DNA of 64,000 nucleotides, from NCBI GenBank assembly GCA_030323885.1, contig CM059188.1, positions 115,347,430-115,411,429 of the forward strand. The letters run 5' to 3'. Positions 32,036 to 42,129 of the stretch are shown piece by piece (positions within the stretch are counted from its first letter, which is position 1; each line of letters begins with the position of its first letter). The stretch comes from Branchipolynoe longqiensis (lineage: Eukaryota > Annelida > Polychaeta > Phyllodocida > Polynoidae). A program made the position numbers and the translations under genes. Under the pieces are notes generated by a model that saw only the letters and a program-made list of their open reading frames with translations, ran no database searches and was not told the origin of the DNA.

Positions 32036-32440
32036 ACATATTTACCAAGTTATCAGCGCTTGTTGCAGGATCTGTTATGGTGTTTATAGAATCCAGTCTT
32101 GCTATCAGGTTGAGGGCAACACAAGCATCTTTTCCCAGTATAGTGATACCTTCGCTTGCAACCTGAAACTTCAACCGACGACCACGTATTGTGATGAATG
32201 TTTCACCTTGAGGCAACACACGTTGTCCCTTGTACGTCACAAGGTGGCACCTTGATGGAGACATGGTAACATCGGTTAGCTTGTCGTAGACGACTCATGG
32301 AATAATGTTCGCTTCAGAACCTGTATCCAGTTTGAACTTGATCATATTACTATCCAACACGACATCTGTATACCAAAGCGCCTCTTTGCTGTTGTCATCG
32401 TCATGTAGAGCACCAACAAACAGATCGTGACCTACATCCT
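32036..32440 (-). pseudogene. Retroviral-type aspartic protease relic (Gypsy)
   Basis: Minus-strand FKLDTGSEANIIP (active-site DTG) at about 32298-32335, a stop, then RRLKFQVASEGITILGKDACVALNLI, the family's C-terminal ILG motif. Sequence after NLVNMYN belongs to the tyrosine-recombinase element. The enzyme would process Gag-Pol. Confidence 0.8.
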
Positions 32441-32539
32441 CCTCCTGGGACGGTTGTATCCATTCAGTCTGTTCGTCATGACGTCCCATGTATATCTCGT
32501 TAACCGTTGATGTCCTCTGGTTACCACTTCTACACATTT

Positions 32540-32918
32540 TAATAAAAATGTCCAATTTTCCGGCACCCAGAGCATTGTTTGTCTCTAGCCAGGCAACGTC
32601 CTGGCATGTGTATGTATCCACAATTCGGGCATTTAATCCTCGATATGTTTGAATTGTTATATCGTTGTGGTTGTAACGTCCGTTTCCATGCTGGTAACTG
32701 TCGCCGTGACGTCATGCCACCGTCGAATCGCGACACCATGTCGACATGTTCCTCTCTTTTGTCACTTGAATTGTCAGTTAATAACTTTGCATTGTGTTCA
32801 CATATTCGACACATAGTTAAACACAGGTCTAAAGATATATTTTGAGTTTATAATAAACCATCCCTCAGTTTGTTGTCCCTTACGCTGCATACTAGCCTGT
32901 CGCATAACAAGGAGTCCT
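32540..32918 (-). pseudogene. Gag C-terminus with zinc knuckles (Mag-like)
   Basis: Reads RLVCSVRDNKLRDGLL (with a stop), SLDLCLTMCRICEHN and two CCHC-type knuckles, CPNCGYIHMPGRC and CSGCRKIGHF, at about 32580-32690. This arrangement is typical of Mag-clade elements. It is continuous with the gag N-terminal part except for the TIR element between. Confidence 0.8.
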
Positions 32919-33716
32919 CAATGGGGGACATGTTGCGTAGTTCATTTTCTGACACTTGGTGGCGCGTCGGTACTAGTGGGCCTACACGGTCATTGACAAT
33001 GCCTTGAGTTTGCCGGTACGCGGTGCAACACGTATATTTTATTCTAAATTAATAGAAATGCAGAAGCCTAACCATATAAATTTAATATAATCTAATCGTT
33101 GAATATGTTTTCTATATGTGTACCAAGCGGTTTGTCTCTAGGTGGTGTAGTTTTAGAGATATTTGACTTCTTCTGTCCATAGACCCAATTGACGCTATTC
33201 GGGGTCAGCGATTGGTTAATAATATATCAAAACAAATGCCTGCTGCCATAGAATTTGCCGATATGCACAGTTCAAAACTTTGATTTCATTCAAAATTAAA
33301 AGAAATAAAGAACAATTTGGCATAAACATGGATGCACAAATGAAATATTAATAGTTTATTCCGCGGAAACGACGGCCGTATTCGATTATCACGACCGCGA
33401 CTCGGATCACCCGAAATCGAACACCACGAGTGGAGTAAAAAAATACATCCGCATAGTTATATCGGGGGTCGGACCTAAGCATAGCTTTTTCATATTATAA
33501 TCTATTCGTTTAATATGTTTTCTATATATGTATAAAGCGGTTTGTCTCTAGGTGGTGTGGTTTTAGAGATATTTGACTTCTTCTGTATGAAGATTGCTCA
33601 TACTGAGAGTCATAGCCATTGGGTTTGCAGTGTGACAGTGTGCCGAATAGGCCCACTCATTCAGTGGCGACGCGAACGGCAGGAATTTGAACTAAAAAGT
33701 CGGAGGTCCCCCATTG
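32919..33716. mobile_element. TIR element K inside gag, with an internal 410-bp-period repeat
   Basis: Terminal inverted repeats begin CAATGGGGGAC on both strands and remain alignable for about 75 bp (including GTGGGCCTA). Removing 798 bp brings the gag frame together. A 90-bp segment occurs at 33087-33176 and 33497-33586 in the same orientation. A fragment of MITE-L lies at about 33374-33437. No clear target duplication or transposase. Confidence 0.7.
33374..33437. mobile_element. MITE-L fragment
   Basis: GTATTCGATTATCACGACC and GAACACCACGAGTGGAG align with the reverse complement of the right end of the element at 56.0-56.5 kb. Confidence 0.6.
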
Positions 33717-34056
33717 CACCGTAATTGCTGTGTGCTATGCGGTTCCTCAATTCGCGTATATATGTGTCCATACTCTCGTTCGACTGGTTCAACGAGTTGA
33801 ATTGATATCTCACTACCATGATATTTGTTTTACCTTCACAGTATACGCGGAAAGCATCAATCAGTGGGTTGATCTTGTCTCGGTCATTTGTCTCGATGTT
33901 AAGTGTCCGATGAATTTTCTGAGCTTCAGTGCCTGCTACATGCAGAAACACGCAGCACTGTACTCTCTCAGATTTCGCCGTTACTCCTGCTACCGTTGCG
34001 TATATTTGGTAAGCGTGGTTCCATTGTGTCCAGTTCAGTGTTAAGTTACCTTCCAA
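33717..34056 (-). pseudogene. Gag N-terminal part (Gypsy, Mag-like)
   Basis: The 131-codon minus-strand frame starting at 34056 begins LNWTQWNHAYQIYATVAGV and continues with VQCCVFLHVAGTEAQKI, INPLIDAFRVYCEGKTN and YIRELRNRIAHSNYGAM, a capsid-like gag of Mag/Gypsy elements. The natural frame ends at the TIR element; the last codons of the ORF are element sequence. Confidence 0.85.
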
Positions 34057-34108
34057 GTCTAGTGGTGCTGGGGGTTTTAATCCTTATAGCGCCATGGTAC
34101 TTGGTTAG

Positions 34109-34127
34109 TCTCCCACATCTGACACCA
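34109..34127 (-). promoter_or_regulatory. Primer-binding site, tRNA-Leu type
   Basis: TGGTGTCAGATGTGGGAG directly follows the LTR end on the minus strand. From memory it is close to the complement of the 3' end of animal tRNA-Leu (TGGTGTCAGGAGTGGGAT). It primes minus-strand DNA synthesis. Confidence 0.75.
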
Positions 34128-34254
34128 TGTAAGATACGAGTCGACACTTTGAATTCTAGTTTAAGACTGACGTTTATTGACCCGTGGTTGTCCTTGGTTA
34201 CGTTCCAGTCATAGCTGGTTATCGGTGTGTCCCGGTTGACCTAAATACCTTACA
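34128..34254 (-). repeat. 5' LTR of the Gypsy element (127 bp)
   Basis: Begins TG and ends CA with the 6-bp inverted termini TGTAAG/CTTACA. It is followed by the GTGGG duplication and borders the primer-binding site. Confidence 0.9.
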
Positions 34255-34288
34255 GTGGGGAGGATTTACAACATGGACAAACATGGAC

Positions 34289-35150
34289 AAAGTATCTGTG
34301 ACTCCTCCTCGAGGTCCATGCATCATTATAATCGAGACCATGGGAATTGTGGCGAATGTTCTCCAAACCACGCTCCATAGAATATGTACATATGGCCTGT
34401 GATTCCGGCATCTGCTCAACTATTATTCAAACCAGACAGGATGACCGAATGAGTTGAGCATCCATCTCCCATGTTGGTAGATCATGAGATTATTGAACCC
34501 TGGTTGAGTCAAATGAATCACTTAAAAATGTATACTTGTCACTTCCTGGCCAAGCCCTCAGCATTATTATGATAGGGTAAGGACTGGTTAGCTGTGTCAG
34601 GATAATGTGACTGATTGGGATATTGGTTTATAGTGTCAGTGGCATGATTTCCCAGCGGGACAGCACTATGAAGTCACCATGAGTGTGCACTTTCATAAGT
34701 GGATACCCATCCTAATATGACCTTAGTTGTTGCCAGGATGTAAAACTCCAAAAACCATGGGGATTGCGGTGGATGTTCACCAAGCAAGACTCTCATGTAT
34801 GTACACATGGCCTGTCATTCGGACATCTGCTCAACTATTATCCTAATTAGATCCTAAAGCTATAACCTTCTGTTGTCACTTCTTAGCGTTAATATATTTA
34901 TACGAATGGAGGGTGGAGAAAGAGAAGCAGCATAATTTCTCCCATTTCCAGTTTACATGTATATGTAAACATGGCCTGTCATTTAAACAACTGCCGATCT
35001 AATATTCATTTCTATATATCCTACAACAATAACTTCATGTTGCCATTTCCCTGCGTTAAAGTTGTACAGTCTGGTTTTTTGTTATTTGTTTATTTTTAAT
35101 TTAAATTTTATTTATTTACAACATGCAAGAAGCCGTGATTGGTGACTGAG
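34289..35150. repeat. Local duplication, unit 1
   Basis: Begins near GGTCCATGCATCATTATAAT and contains the SINE-A copy at 34431-34756. It is about 872 bp out of register with unit 2. Confidence 0.85.
34431..34756 (+). mobile_element. SINE-A copy, type L head (in duplication unit 1)
   Basis: Complete copy; tail GTAAAACTCCAAAAACC. It shares the same flanks as 35306-35624, so it was present before the duplication. Confidence 0.85.
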
Positions 35151-35161
35151 GATCAAACCAT

Positions 35162-36000
35162 AAAGTATCCATGCTTTCTCCTACGGGTCCATGCATCGTA
35201 ATAATCGAGACCATGGGCATTGTGGCGAATGCTCTCCCCACAACACTCCACAGAATATGTACACACATTGCCTGTCATTCAGCCATCTGCTCAACTATTA
35301 TTGAAACCAGACGGGATGGCCGAATGAGTTGAGCATCCATGTTGGTAGATCATGAGATTGTTGAACCCTGGTTGAGTCAAACTAATCAATTAAAAATTGA
35401 TAATTCTTGCTTCCTGGCCCAGTGCTCATCATTATTACGCTAGGGTAAGGACTGGTTAGCTGTGTCAGGATAATGTGACTGATTGGGATATTGCATTATA
35501 GTGTCAGTGGCATGATTTCCCAGCGGGACAGTACTATGAAGTCACCATGAGTATGCACTGTCATAAGTGGATACCCATCCTGATATGACGTTAGTTGTTG
35601 CCAGGACATAAAACTCCAACAACCATGGGCATTGCGGTGGATGTTCACCAAGCAACACTCTCATGTATTTGCACACGGCCTGTCATTCTACTATTATCAG
35701 CTATTATTCTAATTACATCCTACTGCTATAACGTTCTGTTGTCACATCTCTGCGTTAATATATTAATACGAATGGAGGGTGGAGAAAGAGACACTGCCTA
35801 ATTTCTCCCCTTCCCAATATATATGTAAACATGGCCTGTCACTCAGACAACTGCTAATCTAATATTCATTTCTATTAAAGTATTATATCCTACAACAATA
35901 ACGTCCTGTTGCCATTTCCCTGCGTTAAACTTGCATAATCAAGGTTTTTTTAATGTTTTTTTTTCACATTTTAATTGTATTCATTGGTGATGAATTCCAA
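35162..36000. repeat. Local duplication, unit 2
   Basis: Matches unit 1 through flank, SINE-A and downstream sequence (GAATGGAGGGTGGAGAAAGAG; GTAAACATGGCCTGTCA) with many substitutions, so the duplication is not recent. Confidence 0.85.
35306..35624 (+). mobile_element. SINE-A copy, type L head (in duplication unit 2)
   Basis: Paralogue of the copy in unit 1; the head has a short deletion between CATC and CATGTTGG. Confidence 0.85.
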
Positions 36001-36287
36001 AAGAATTGAGTTACCACACCGTGTGGCCGCCGTTGAAAGCTTTCCGCAAGAAGACGCTAAGACCCAATATTGACCGAACATGCATTCTGCTGGTGGCCCC
36101 GCTGATGAATGGCACAGTGGAAGCTTGTGTTGCCACCCATCTACTGCGCTTCACAGCGAGACCTCTATTCAGCCACACTGGTCCCGATGCGCACAACCAT
36201 CAGCCTGATGGGTTTCTGGAGAAGCTGCCTCAGAGTCAGACAGGCTCTCTCTAAGGAAAGTAAGGGCAAGTGTGGTAGTAACTATAT
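36001..36287. other. No gene called
   Basis: An 82-codon frame (36006-36254, plus) and a 61-codon frame opposite it are open but show no domain I recognise. GC content is higher than in the flanks. Confidence 0.4.
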
Positions 36288-36541
36288 GGGCACAGTGACC
36301 GAATCGGTAGAGCGTGTGTGGGCCTCACGTTCGATAGATCGAGAGTTTGCTACCCATTTGAGTCAAACCGATGACTTATAAAATTGATTCTTGTCGCTTC
36401 ATAGCCAGACGCTTGACGTTAATAGGATAGGGCATGGACTGGGTAGTGTCAGGATAATGTGACTGATTCGGATATCAGGTGATGTGCGCCATAGGCCTGA
36501 ATTCCCAGTGGGGCAGCACTATATAGTTGCCATCAGTTTGC
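36288..36541 (+). mobile_element. SINE-A copy, type K head, 3' truncated
   Basis: Head GGGCACAGTGACCGAATCGG and body to the GGGGCAGCACTATATAG region; the tail is lost. Confidence 0.8.
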
Positions 36542-36696
36542 CTTGATTCTAGGGAAGCACACCCTATATTCGACCTTTAATTTCTAAAGTTTGTATTAAT
36601 TGACCCTAGATTTCAAATTAGTTGATATTTTGATCAGCAGGAAGAGTAAAATAGTGAATAATGTGATACTGGACTTGAGTGTTTTGGGGCATTGAC

Positions 36697-36925
36697 TGGG
36701 ATAGGGTTACTCCCCACGTAGGAGATCGTGAGTTCGATCCCTATCACAGGTATACTTTCGCTGGCATTTTACGCTCAATCGAACCCTACTATACTACTGC
36801 TCTTAGTTGACATCACATCATAGTTACCAGCATCATATCTCAGTGGGGCAGCAGTATAAATCCTCCCATAGTGCGTACTGTCAAAATGGAGGTCAATGCC
36901 CTTCTCGATATGACAACTTTCTAGG
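36697..36925 (+). mobile_element. Old SINE-A-like copy with divergent head
   Basis: B-box-like GAGTTCGATCCC and a late body (CAGTGGGGCAGCAGTATAAA) are recognisable; the middle is very diverged. It abuts an inverted copy at 36926. Confidence 0.5.
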
Positions 36926-37161
36926 GCTGTCCAATTGCGAAATTAAACCACCAGCACATTGACCCAATAGCCCACTGCCATTAGACACATTAACCTGACA
37001 CTGAGCCAACCAGTAGTTGTCCTATCCTATTGATACAGAGTGCCAGAATAGGAAGCGACAAGTATCAATTTTATAAGTCATTGGTTTGACTCGAGTGGGA
37101 ACTGAACTCACGACCTTCCACACGCGAGACCGCGCTCTACCGATTCGGCCATTGCGCCCGA
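36926..37161 (-). mobile_element. SINE-A copy, type K head, tail missing
   Basis: Minus-strand head GGCGCAATGGCCGAATCGG and body to about the CCAGCAC step. Confidence 0.75.
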
Positions 37162-37205
37162 TTACTCTTCAAATAATAACTTATACATAATCTGTAAGGA
37201 TCGTT

Positions 37206-37356
37206 CAATCAATCAATAGTTCCGTCCTCTAGTCGAGGGTCGGATGCAATGGTTCTCCACTTGTCCCGATGGTGTGCTGTTCTGGAAGACTGTGAATAAT
37301 TCAAGCCTGTCCACTTTGAAATATTTGTAAACCATGATGTTCTTGGTCTCCCTCGT
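37206..37356 (-). mobile_element. LINE 3'-end fragment (RTE-like family)
   Basis: The minus strand matches the last ~150 bp of the LINE copies at 51-53 and 59-60 kb, ending in the (TTGA)n tail (CAATCAATCAAT on the plus strand). Confidence 0.85.
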
Positions 37357-37601
37357 TAGGGCACCACTCATACCTTTTTAAACCAGCTGTCCCTCTTTGC
37401 ATCAATCCTCTGGGAATCCCCAAACTACCGTCCTTTCCAGCCTTTGATGTTGCCGTCCCACCCTTTATTTCCATCAAAGGCATATCAGGGGAAGGTGGCA
37501 AAATTAAAGTTCGCAATTACATGGGTACAAGAAAATGTCGCGGATTCCTGGAATTTGAAATTAACGCTTGTGAATCCATAGCCAAATACACATGTTCTTA
37601 T
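37357..37601. other. No gene seen
   Basis: Low-copy sequence between the LINE end and the SINE-N target site; no recognised family. Confidence 0.4.
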
Positions 37602-37613
37602 ACTACTCACATC

Positions 37614-38011
37614 TCTGTGCCGGAGTGGTTAGAGTGTCTGACTTTTTTCTAGGTCGGATGCCTGATCTGAGGTTTGGTGGTTCGAGTCCCCGTGTCCCCC
37701 CACACCTCTGCCAATTTGGATTTCCACCGCTGTGGATAACTTACAGCGTCATCAAAGGCTGGTTGCTCTCATACCATGTCTATATGGTGTGGGAGGTTAA
37801 AAATCCCTTGGGTCAGTAAAAGTGTAGGCCCGGGCTTTCTATCCACAAACTGGCCACAGCAGGAGCGTCCACATCGCGGCCCTGGGAATCAGTTATCTGA
37901 TTGCAAATCCTGCTACCACCATCCACCACCGAATGCACGTCCCACGAATAAAGATCATACCTCTGCTCGAAAATCCCTTGACATAACTGGTGGAAGGACA
38001 CAATGAAGAAG
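37614..38011 (+). mobile_element. SINE-N copy, complete, with 12-bp target duplication
   Basis: Flanked by ACTACTCACATC (37602-37613 and 38012-38023). The tRNA-like head has TGCCGGAGTGGTTAGAGTG as A box and GTGGTTCGAGTCCCCG as B box. The body includes CTGTGGATAACTTACAGC and CCCTTGGGTCAGTAAAAG, and the end is AAGAAG. It defines the family to which 9676-9945 belongs. Confidence 0.85.
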
Positions 38012-38070
38012 ACTACTCACATCGGCTATTCCACTGGCGGAAGCTTAGTTTATAAACCAATATTGATGGT

Positions 38071-38148
38071 GAGTGGAGTTTTACGTCCTGGTAACATCTA
38101 AGATCATATCAAGATGGGTACCGACTTTTCACAATGCACACTCATGGC
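38071..38148 (-). mobile_element. SINE-A 3' end
   Basis: Tail and late body on the minus strand, joined directly to gag sequence at 38149, where it truncates the Gypsy element. Confidence 0.75.
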
Positions 38149-38700
38149 GATGGTGGCAGCCGAGATGGTGTTGGGCTCGACAGCATGTACGGTCATGTTA
38201 CTTGCCCTGTGGTGTGCCATAAGCTTGTCAGCTCGACGGGCCACCTGGCGTGGGCTCTTGAACTCTTCATCCTCCAGCATGATCCGAATGGTCCCTGGCA
38301 GGCACTCAAGGAATATGTGTTCGAAGAGCATGCACGGGTGGTATTTGTCAACCAATGCCAGCATGTCGGTCATTAGCTCTGACGGCTGGCGGTCTCCCAA
38401 TTCGCCAATTTCCATCAACTGCCGTGTGCGTTGCCTGCGGCTGGGAGTGTAGGCGTCAAGGATGTGGCCTTTCAGATCCTCATACAAATCCTCAGTGGGG
38501 GGGTCATTGAGAGTGTCTCTCAGGCATCTCGCGGTGTCTCGGTCTATCACTGCGACTACATGGTGGTACTTCTTGAGGTCTGCAGTTATCTTCCGCAAGG
38601 CGAACTGTGCCTCTACTTGCTTGAACCACATCCGGGGGTCCTCAGGCCAGAATCTGGGCAGCTTCACTGCCACTGCGGCTATCGGTTCCTCATCCCTCAT
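38149..38700 (-). pseudogene. Gypsy gag (CsRN1-like), 3'-truncated
   Basis: The frame begins with MRDEEPIAAVAVKLPRFWPE at 38700 and reads WFKQVEAQFALRKITADLKK, HHVVAVIDRDTARCL, RQRTRQLMEIGELGDRQPSE and EHIFLECLPGTIRIML. This is the gag (capsid) pattern of CsRN1-type Ty3/Gypsy elements. About 180 codons are intact; the end of the frame (after about HAVEPNTISAA) runs into SINE-A sequence. Gag would form the particle that packages element RNA. Protease, reverse transcriptase and integrase are absent. Confidence 0.85.
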
Positions 38701-39002
38701 CGATGTGGTTATGTGGATATAACAGTTATGTTGTGTGATTAAGGACTATGCGCACAACTTAAGCGTGTGCATGCGGCAATCAATGCATGATTCCGTCGTG
38801 CATAACACACCCCACTATCCACTGCTGTTGTTTGCAAGTGTGTAGAACAATCTACCCAATGCAGGGTTGTTCCCCTGTGTGAGTGCAGAGTAGCACTGAA
38901 GCAACACATGGGGAAGAAGACCAGTGTAGTACCTGTGGGTTTACTCCAATATGTAAATAACTCCTGGCTAGGTGTCAGGTCCTGTGTGATGTCGTCACTC
39001 AG

Positions 39003-39016
39003 GGTCGGGGTCACCA
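39003..39016 (-). promoter_or_regulatory. Primer-binding site, tRNA-Trp type
   Basis: TGGTGACCCCGACC on the minus strand, between the LTR and gag. It resembles the tRNA-Trp complement used by CsRN1-type elements, in agreement with the gag assignment. Confidence 0.7.
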
Positions 39017-39019
39017 GGG

Positions 39020-39304
39020 TTGTGACTCATCTGTAGTCCTGGTGTAGTTCGCTCCAGGGCTGGGAAGGATGAGTCTAATTCCTAGTTTATAGGTTGTGTG
39101 GACATGTTGTCCATTCTCTACAAGTCCAGCTACCTAGCCCCCTTGCTCTACCCAGGGGTCCTGGGCTCACTGCTCTCTATCACACGGGGCACTCATGCAC
39201 CTGAGAGTCTTGTAGGCATGGCAGGCTTGTGCCTATAAGAGTACCTGGGGGAACCCCTGCCTCAGCCTGATTCAATGCTGGGCCATACCTAGGCCACCAC
39301 ACAC
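39020..39304 (-). repeat. 5' LTR of the CsRN1-like element
   Basis: On the minus strand it begins TGTGTGGTGGCCTAGG and ends near GATGAGTCACA, a few bases before the primer-binding site. The left boundary is uncertain because ACACTACACA is repetitive. No 3' LTR was found. Confidence 0.6.
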
Positions 39305-39463
39305 TACACAATAAGTATGACTGAAGAGTGGGTTAGACTGCCGACAGAAGTATAAGTGTGAGGTTTCTTGGTTGACTCATAGATAGTAGGGAACCAGTGG
39401 AGGTGACTGACCATATACCACAGTTCTAGGCCTATAGTAAAAAATAGAGCAAAGTTTGTTTTA

Positions 39464-39770
39464 TTTTGCGACACCTCTAGAGCACATTGACTTTTATCAC
39501 CGGCTATTGGACATCAAACATATGGTCATTCTGACATATTTCTTTGGAGGAAACCCGCTGCTGCCATATAGGCTACCCTTTCCGATAAGCAGCAAGGGAT
39601 CTTATATCTGCAGTTTCCCACAGACAGGACATCACATACAACAGTCGTTGATGGACCAGTTGTGGACCACTGGTTGGAATGGCAAGTAGCCCAAACTGCA
39701 AATGGGTCCAATGAGCAGGATCGATAGGATGACCCACACCTTCACTCTACCACCTGAGCTACGTCCCGCT
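39464..39770 (-). mobile_element. SINE-V copy
   Basis: Same blocks as 3664-3997 (CTCTAGAGCACATTGAC, GACATCAAACATATGGTC, CCACAGACAGGACATCAC), with the tRNA-like head at the right end shortened. Confidence 0.8.
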
Positions 39771-39906
39771 CCCACCCTGTATTAAAGACATTCAGACCAA
39801 TTATATTAGTGTGGGTATTGTTTGTTGTAACGCTTATTCTACATTTGAGAGTAAGTTTTGTTGATCTACAATGACGACAACAAAGGCAACATTCTTAGTC
39901 AGAATA

Positions 39907-40147
39907 ACCAGACGGGATGGCCGAATGAGTTAGAGCGTCCGTCTCCCATGCTTAGTAGATCATGGGCTCAAGGGTTCGAACCCTGGTCGAGTCAAACCAA
40001 TGACTTAACAATTGATACCTGTCACTTCCTAGTCAGGCGCTCAGCATTATTAGGATAGGGCAAGGAGCAGTGGAATGAGGAAGACCAATCATCCACGATT
40101 GAAATTTTCCCTGCTTAAACAACTAATGTACCCCAAAAAACACACCA
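39907..40147 (+). mobile_element. SINE-A variant with alternative 3' module
   Basis: Type L head and early body to AGGATAGGGCAAGG, then AGCAGTGGAATGAGGAAG and GATTGAAATTTTCCCTGC instead of the usual body. The same switch at the same place occurs in the copy at 48466-48655, so it is a subfamily. Confidence 0.75.
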
Positions 40148-40451
40148 AAATATACAACAGAGGAGCAGTAATATCAACAACTCTTCCTAGGACTCCCGAT
40201 ATCATATTTTCTGGCGGGGAAATTGCAGTCTACTCTAATAGCATCGACTGAGAAGTTTGCCTTTAGAAGATGATGTCACACCCTTGTGAGTGTTACAAAG
40301 ACAGTTCCTAATCAATCTGCAGAACGTCAACCAGTGCGTTATAATTGATTTCCAGCATTATCCTGATTTCGATTAGCTGCAGCCATTTCCCACCATCAAA
40401 GCAAACAAGGGCGGTAATCCTGAAAACTGGTTCCCGGCTCCGCTCCTTTAC

Positions 40452-40717
40452 TAATACCCCCGTCACACCAAACTAGTTCTCACTACGTTCTTGACAATTT
40501 TGCTGAATGGACTCAAACTGTGTGTGAATGGAATGGATGTAGTAACAACTTGTTACTATCATTTTATGAACGGAATGGACGGGCTAGAAAGGAATAGTGG
40601 TCCAGAACGTTGAGAATGCCGAACATTTTCTTGCAGCCACTTTCTAGCCCGACCACAGCCCGTTTTAGAACATGGTCGGACGTTTTGAAAAACTAGTATG
40701 GTGTGATGGAGGTGTGC
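40452..40717. mobile_element. MITE-P copy E
   Basis: Ends TACCCCCGTCACACCAAAC and, inverted, CACACCTCCATCACACCAT, with CTAGTT close inside. The interior shares ACTCAAACTGTGTG, GGAATGGA and GACGGGCTAGAA with copy F at 57.04 kb. No coding capacity. Confidence 0.75.
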
Positions 40718-40750
40718 CATGCACTGGAACTGGTATTATATGCATTATTC

Positions 40751-41222
40751 ATGACGAGACAAGTATGGTTTAAATTGATTTTTATTCAGAACAGAACAGT
40801 TTGACAATTTAATCAGGTGAACGGACCACTGGGTAATGTCAACCCTATCAATTGACCAGCCATTTCGTAGTTATGGGGTGGGCGGTAGCAAAAAATCTGA
40901 GTTCAGCTTTACCTCGAGTGCTTGTGTCCAAGTGGTGGTGGAGCGTTGCAGCCCATGCTGTGATGTCAGCGCTGGAAGGAACGAACCCTCTAGGTGGTGA
41001 TATGTTAATTTAGTATTGAAATATGTCTGACAGGTAGCAGCAATAGAAGGGTATGGAGCCCTGGAGTCAGTGGACGATTAATGCTAGATGGCGACACTTG
41101 TACTGAATTAGTTAGTTAGCCCATAAGCCAACAGGTGGCAGGGCAGTGTCCTTTGAAAGCAGCATGATGGATCTATCACCCCTGGTCCCACTGCGAATTG
41201 CTCATGTCAGCGCTAACATAAA
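40751..41222. mobile_element. HE element
   Basis: Starts ATGACGAGACAAGTATGG after ATTC, has TTTTTATTC near the left end and GGGGTGGGCGG in the interior. It ends with hairpin-like ATGTCAGCGCTAACAT. Confidence 0.5.
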
Positions 41223-41588
41223 CACTCATACTTATCAAGTCAATGTAATTGTGAGCAAAACATTTTCTTAGGGATAAAATGCCGATTTTAGCATTGAAGT
41301 GGATATCTATGCATATATATTTTGTTATGTGTGATGAATGTATTTACCTTGCTCATAATGGATAAGCGCGTCAACACTTATTTTCAACGCTGGGCAGCAC
41401 TCGTCCAATTTGATTCAAATCTGTTGAACTTTGTCTTAGGAATAATTTTGGTTTTCTTGCTTCTTGTTTATGGCTTGTAACTGTTTGTAGATTTCAAACA
41501 GTCCAACATCCAGCTTTCACTATATTTAGTGTTAATCCATTTAAACATCACCGGTTTTCCTAGGTTGCATTATCTTTTTAGTAGTCTC

Positions 41589-41943
41589 TTAAAGTTGGAT
41601 AGTCCGATGGTTTTGAATTTCTGTATATTTTCTGAGATAAATATATTAGATCAATCACTAATATTAACTTTACACTAATTCAAAGTGACTTTTATTTTAA
41701 ATGGTAAACATTTGAAATATTTTGAGTTCAAACATGGAAAATTAGTTTTGGCAAGCTTGCCAAAACTCTGACACCATAGACTTCTGCAGTAACAGGTTCT
41801 GTTAAATTGATTCAGTATTGCCTTTTACGCAGAAACAAATGCTTAATAAGTGCATCAGTATCTAAGTTAGATATGTAAAAACAAATCTAGATAATTGGTT
41901 TGGTTTTGAAAATTTGATATTTCATCGGACTATGTAGCTTTAA
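41589..41943. mobile_element. MITE-T copy, both ends present
   Basis: TTAAAGTTGGATAGTCCGATG and CATCGGACTATGTAGCTTTAA as inverted ends, 355 bp. The best-preserved MITE-T here. Confidence 0.85.
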
Positions 41944-42129
41944 GCACCGCTATGTTTTCTGTATTTTGTGTTGTAGCTGGGAGTATATACCAAATATTAA
42001 CCCTCATGTTAGCTACACTGCGGTCACATGCACTGCATTTTCATGTTACCATCACTAGCAATGGACCATTGTTGCTTCTTGTACACCTTGTTTGTAACCT
42101 CCTGTTTTTTGGGTTGAGATTTGTTGTAT

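Larger units (their letters stand above)
29612..34254 (-). mobile_element. Ty3/Gypsy (Mag-like) retrotransposon with nested insertions
   Basis: The element runs 5' to 3' on the minus strand between GTGGG target duplications. The right LTR is 34128-34254 (127 bp, TGTAAG...CTTACA). The left LTR survives as its outer 91 bp (29612-29702) with one mismatch. Gag, zinc knuckles and protease lie at 32.0-34.06 kb. Reverse transcriptase, RNase H and integrase are absent: a tyrosine-recombinase fragment (29703-32035, opposite strand) occupies that place, and a TIR element (32919-33716) splits gag. Confidence 0.85.

Noticed and set aside
29612..34254. A functional chimeric element with Gypsy gag-protease and tyrosine recombinase acting together
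   Set aside because: The two coding blocks are on opposite strands, both are broken by stops and frameshifts, and one LTR is truncated at the junction, so nested insertion with deletion is simpler.
36006..36254. 82-codon frame as a candidate small gene
   Set aside because: No recognisable domain and the opposite strand is open over the same span. Left as unassigned.
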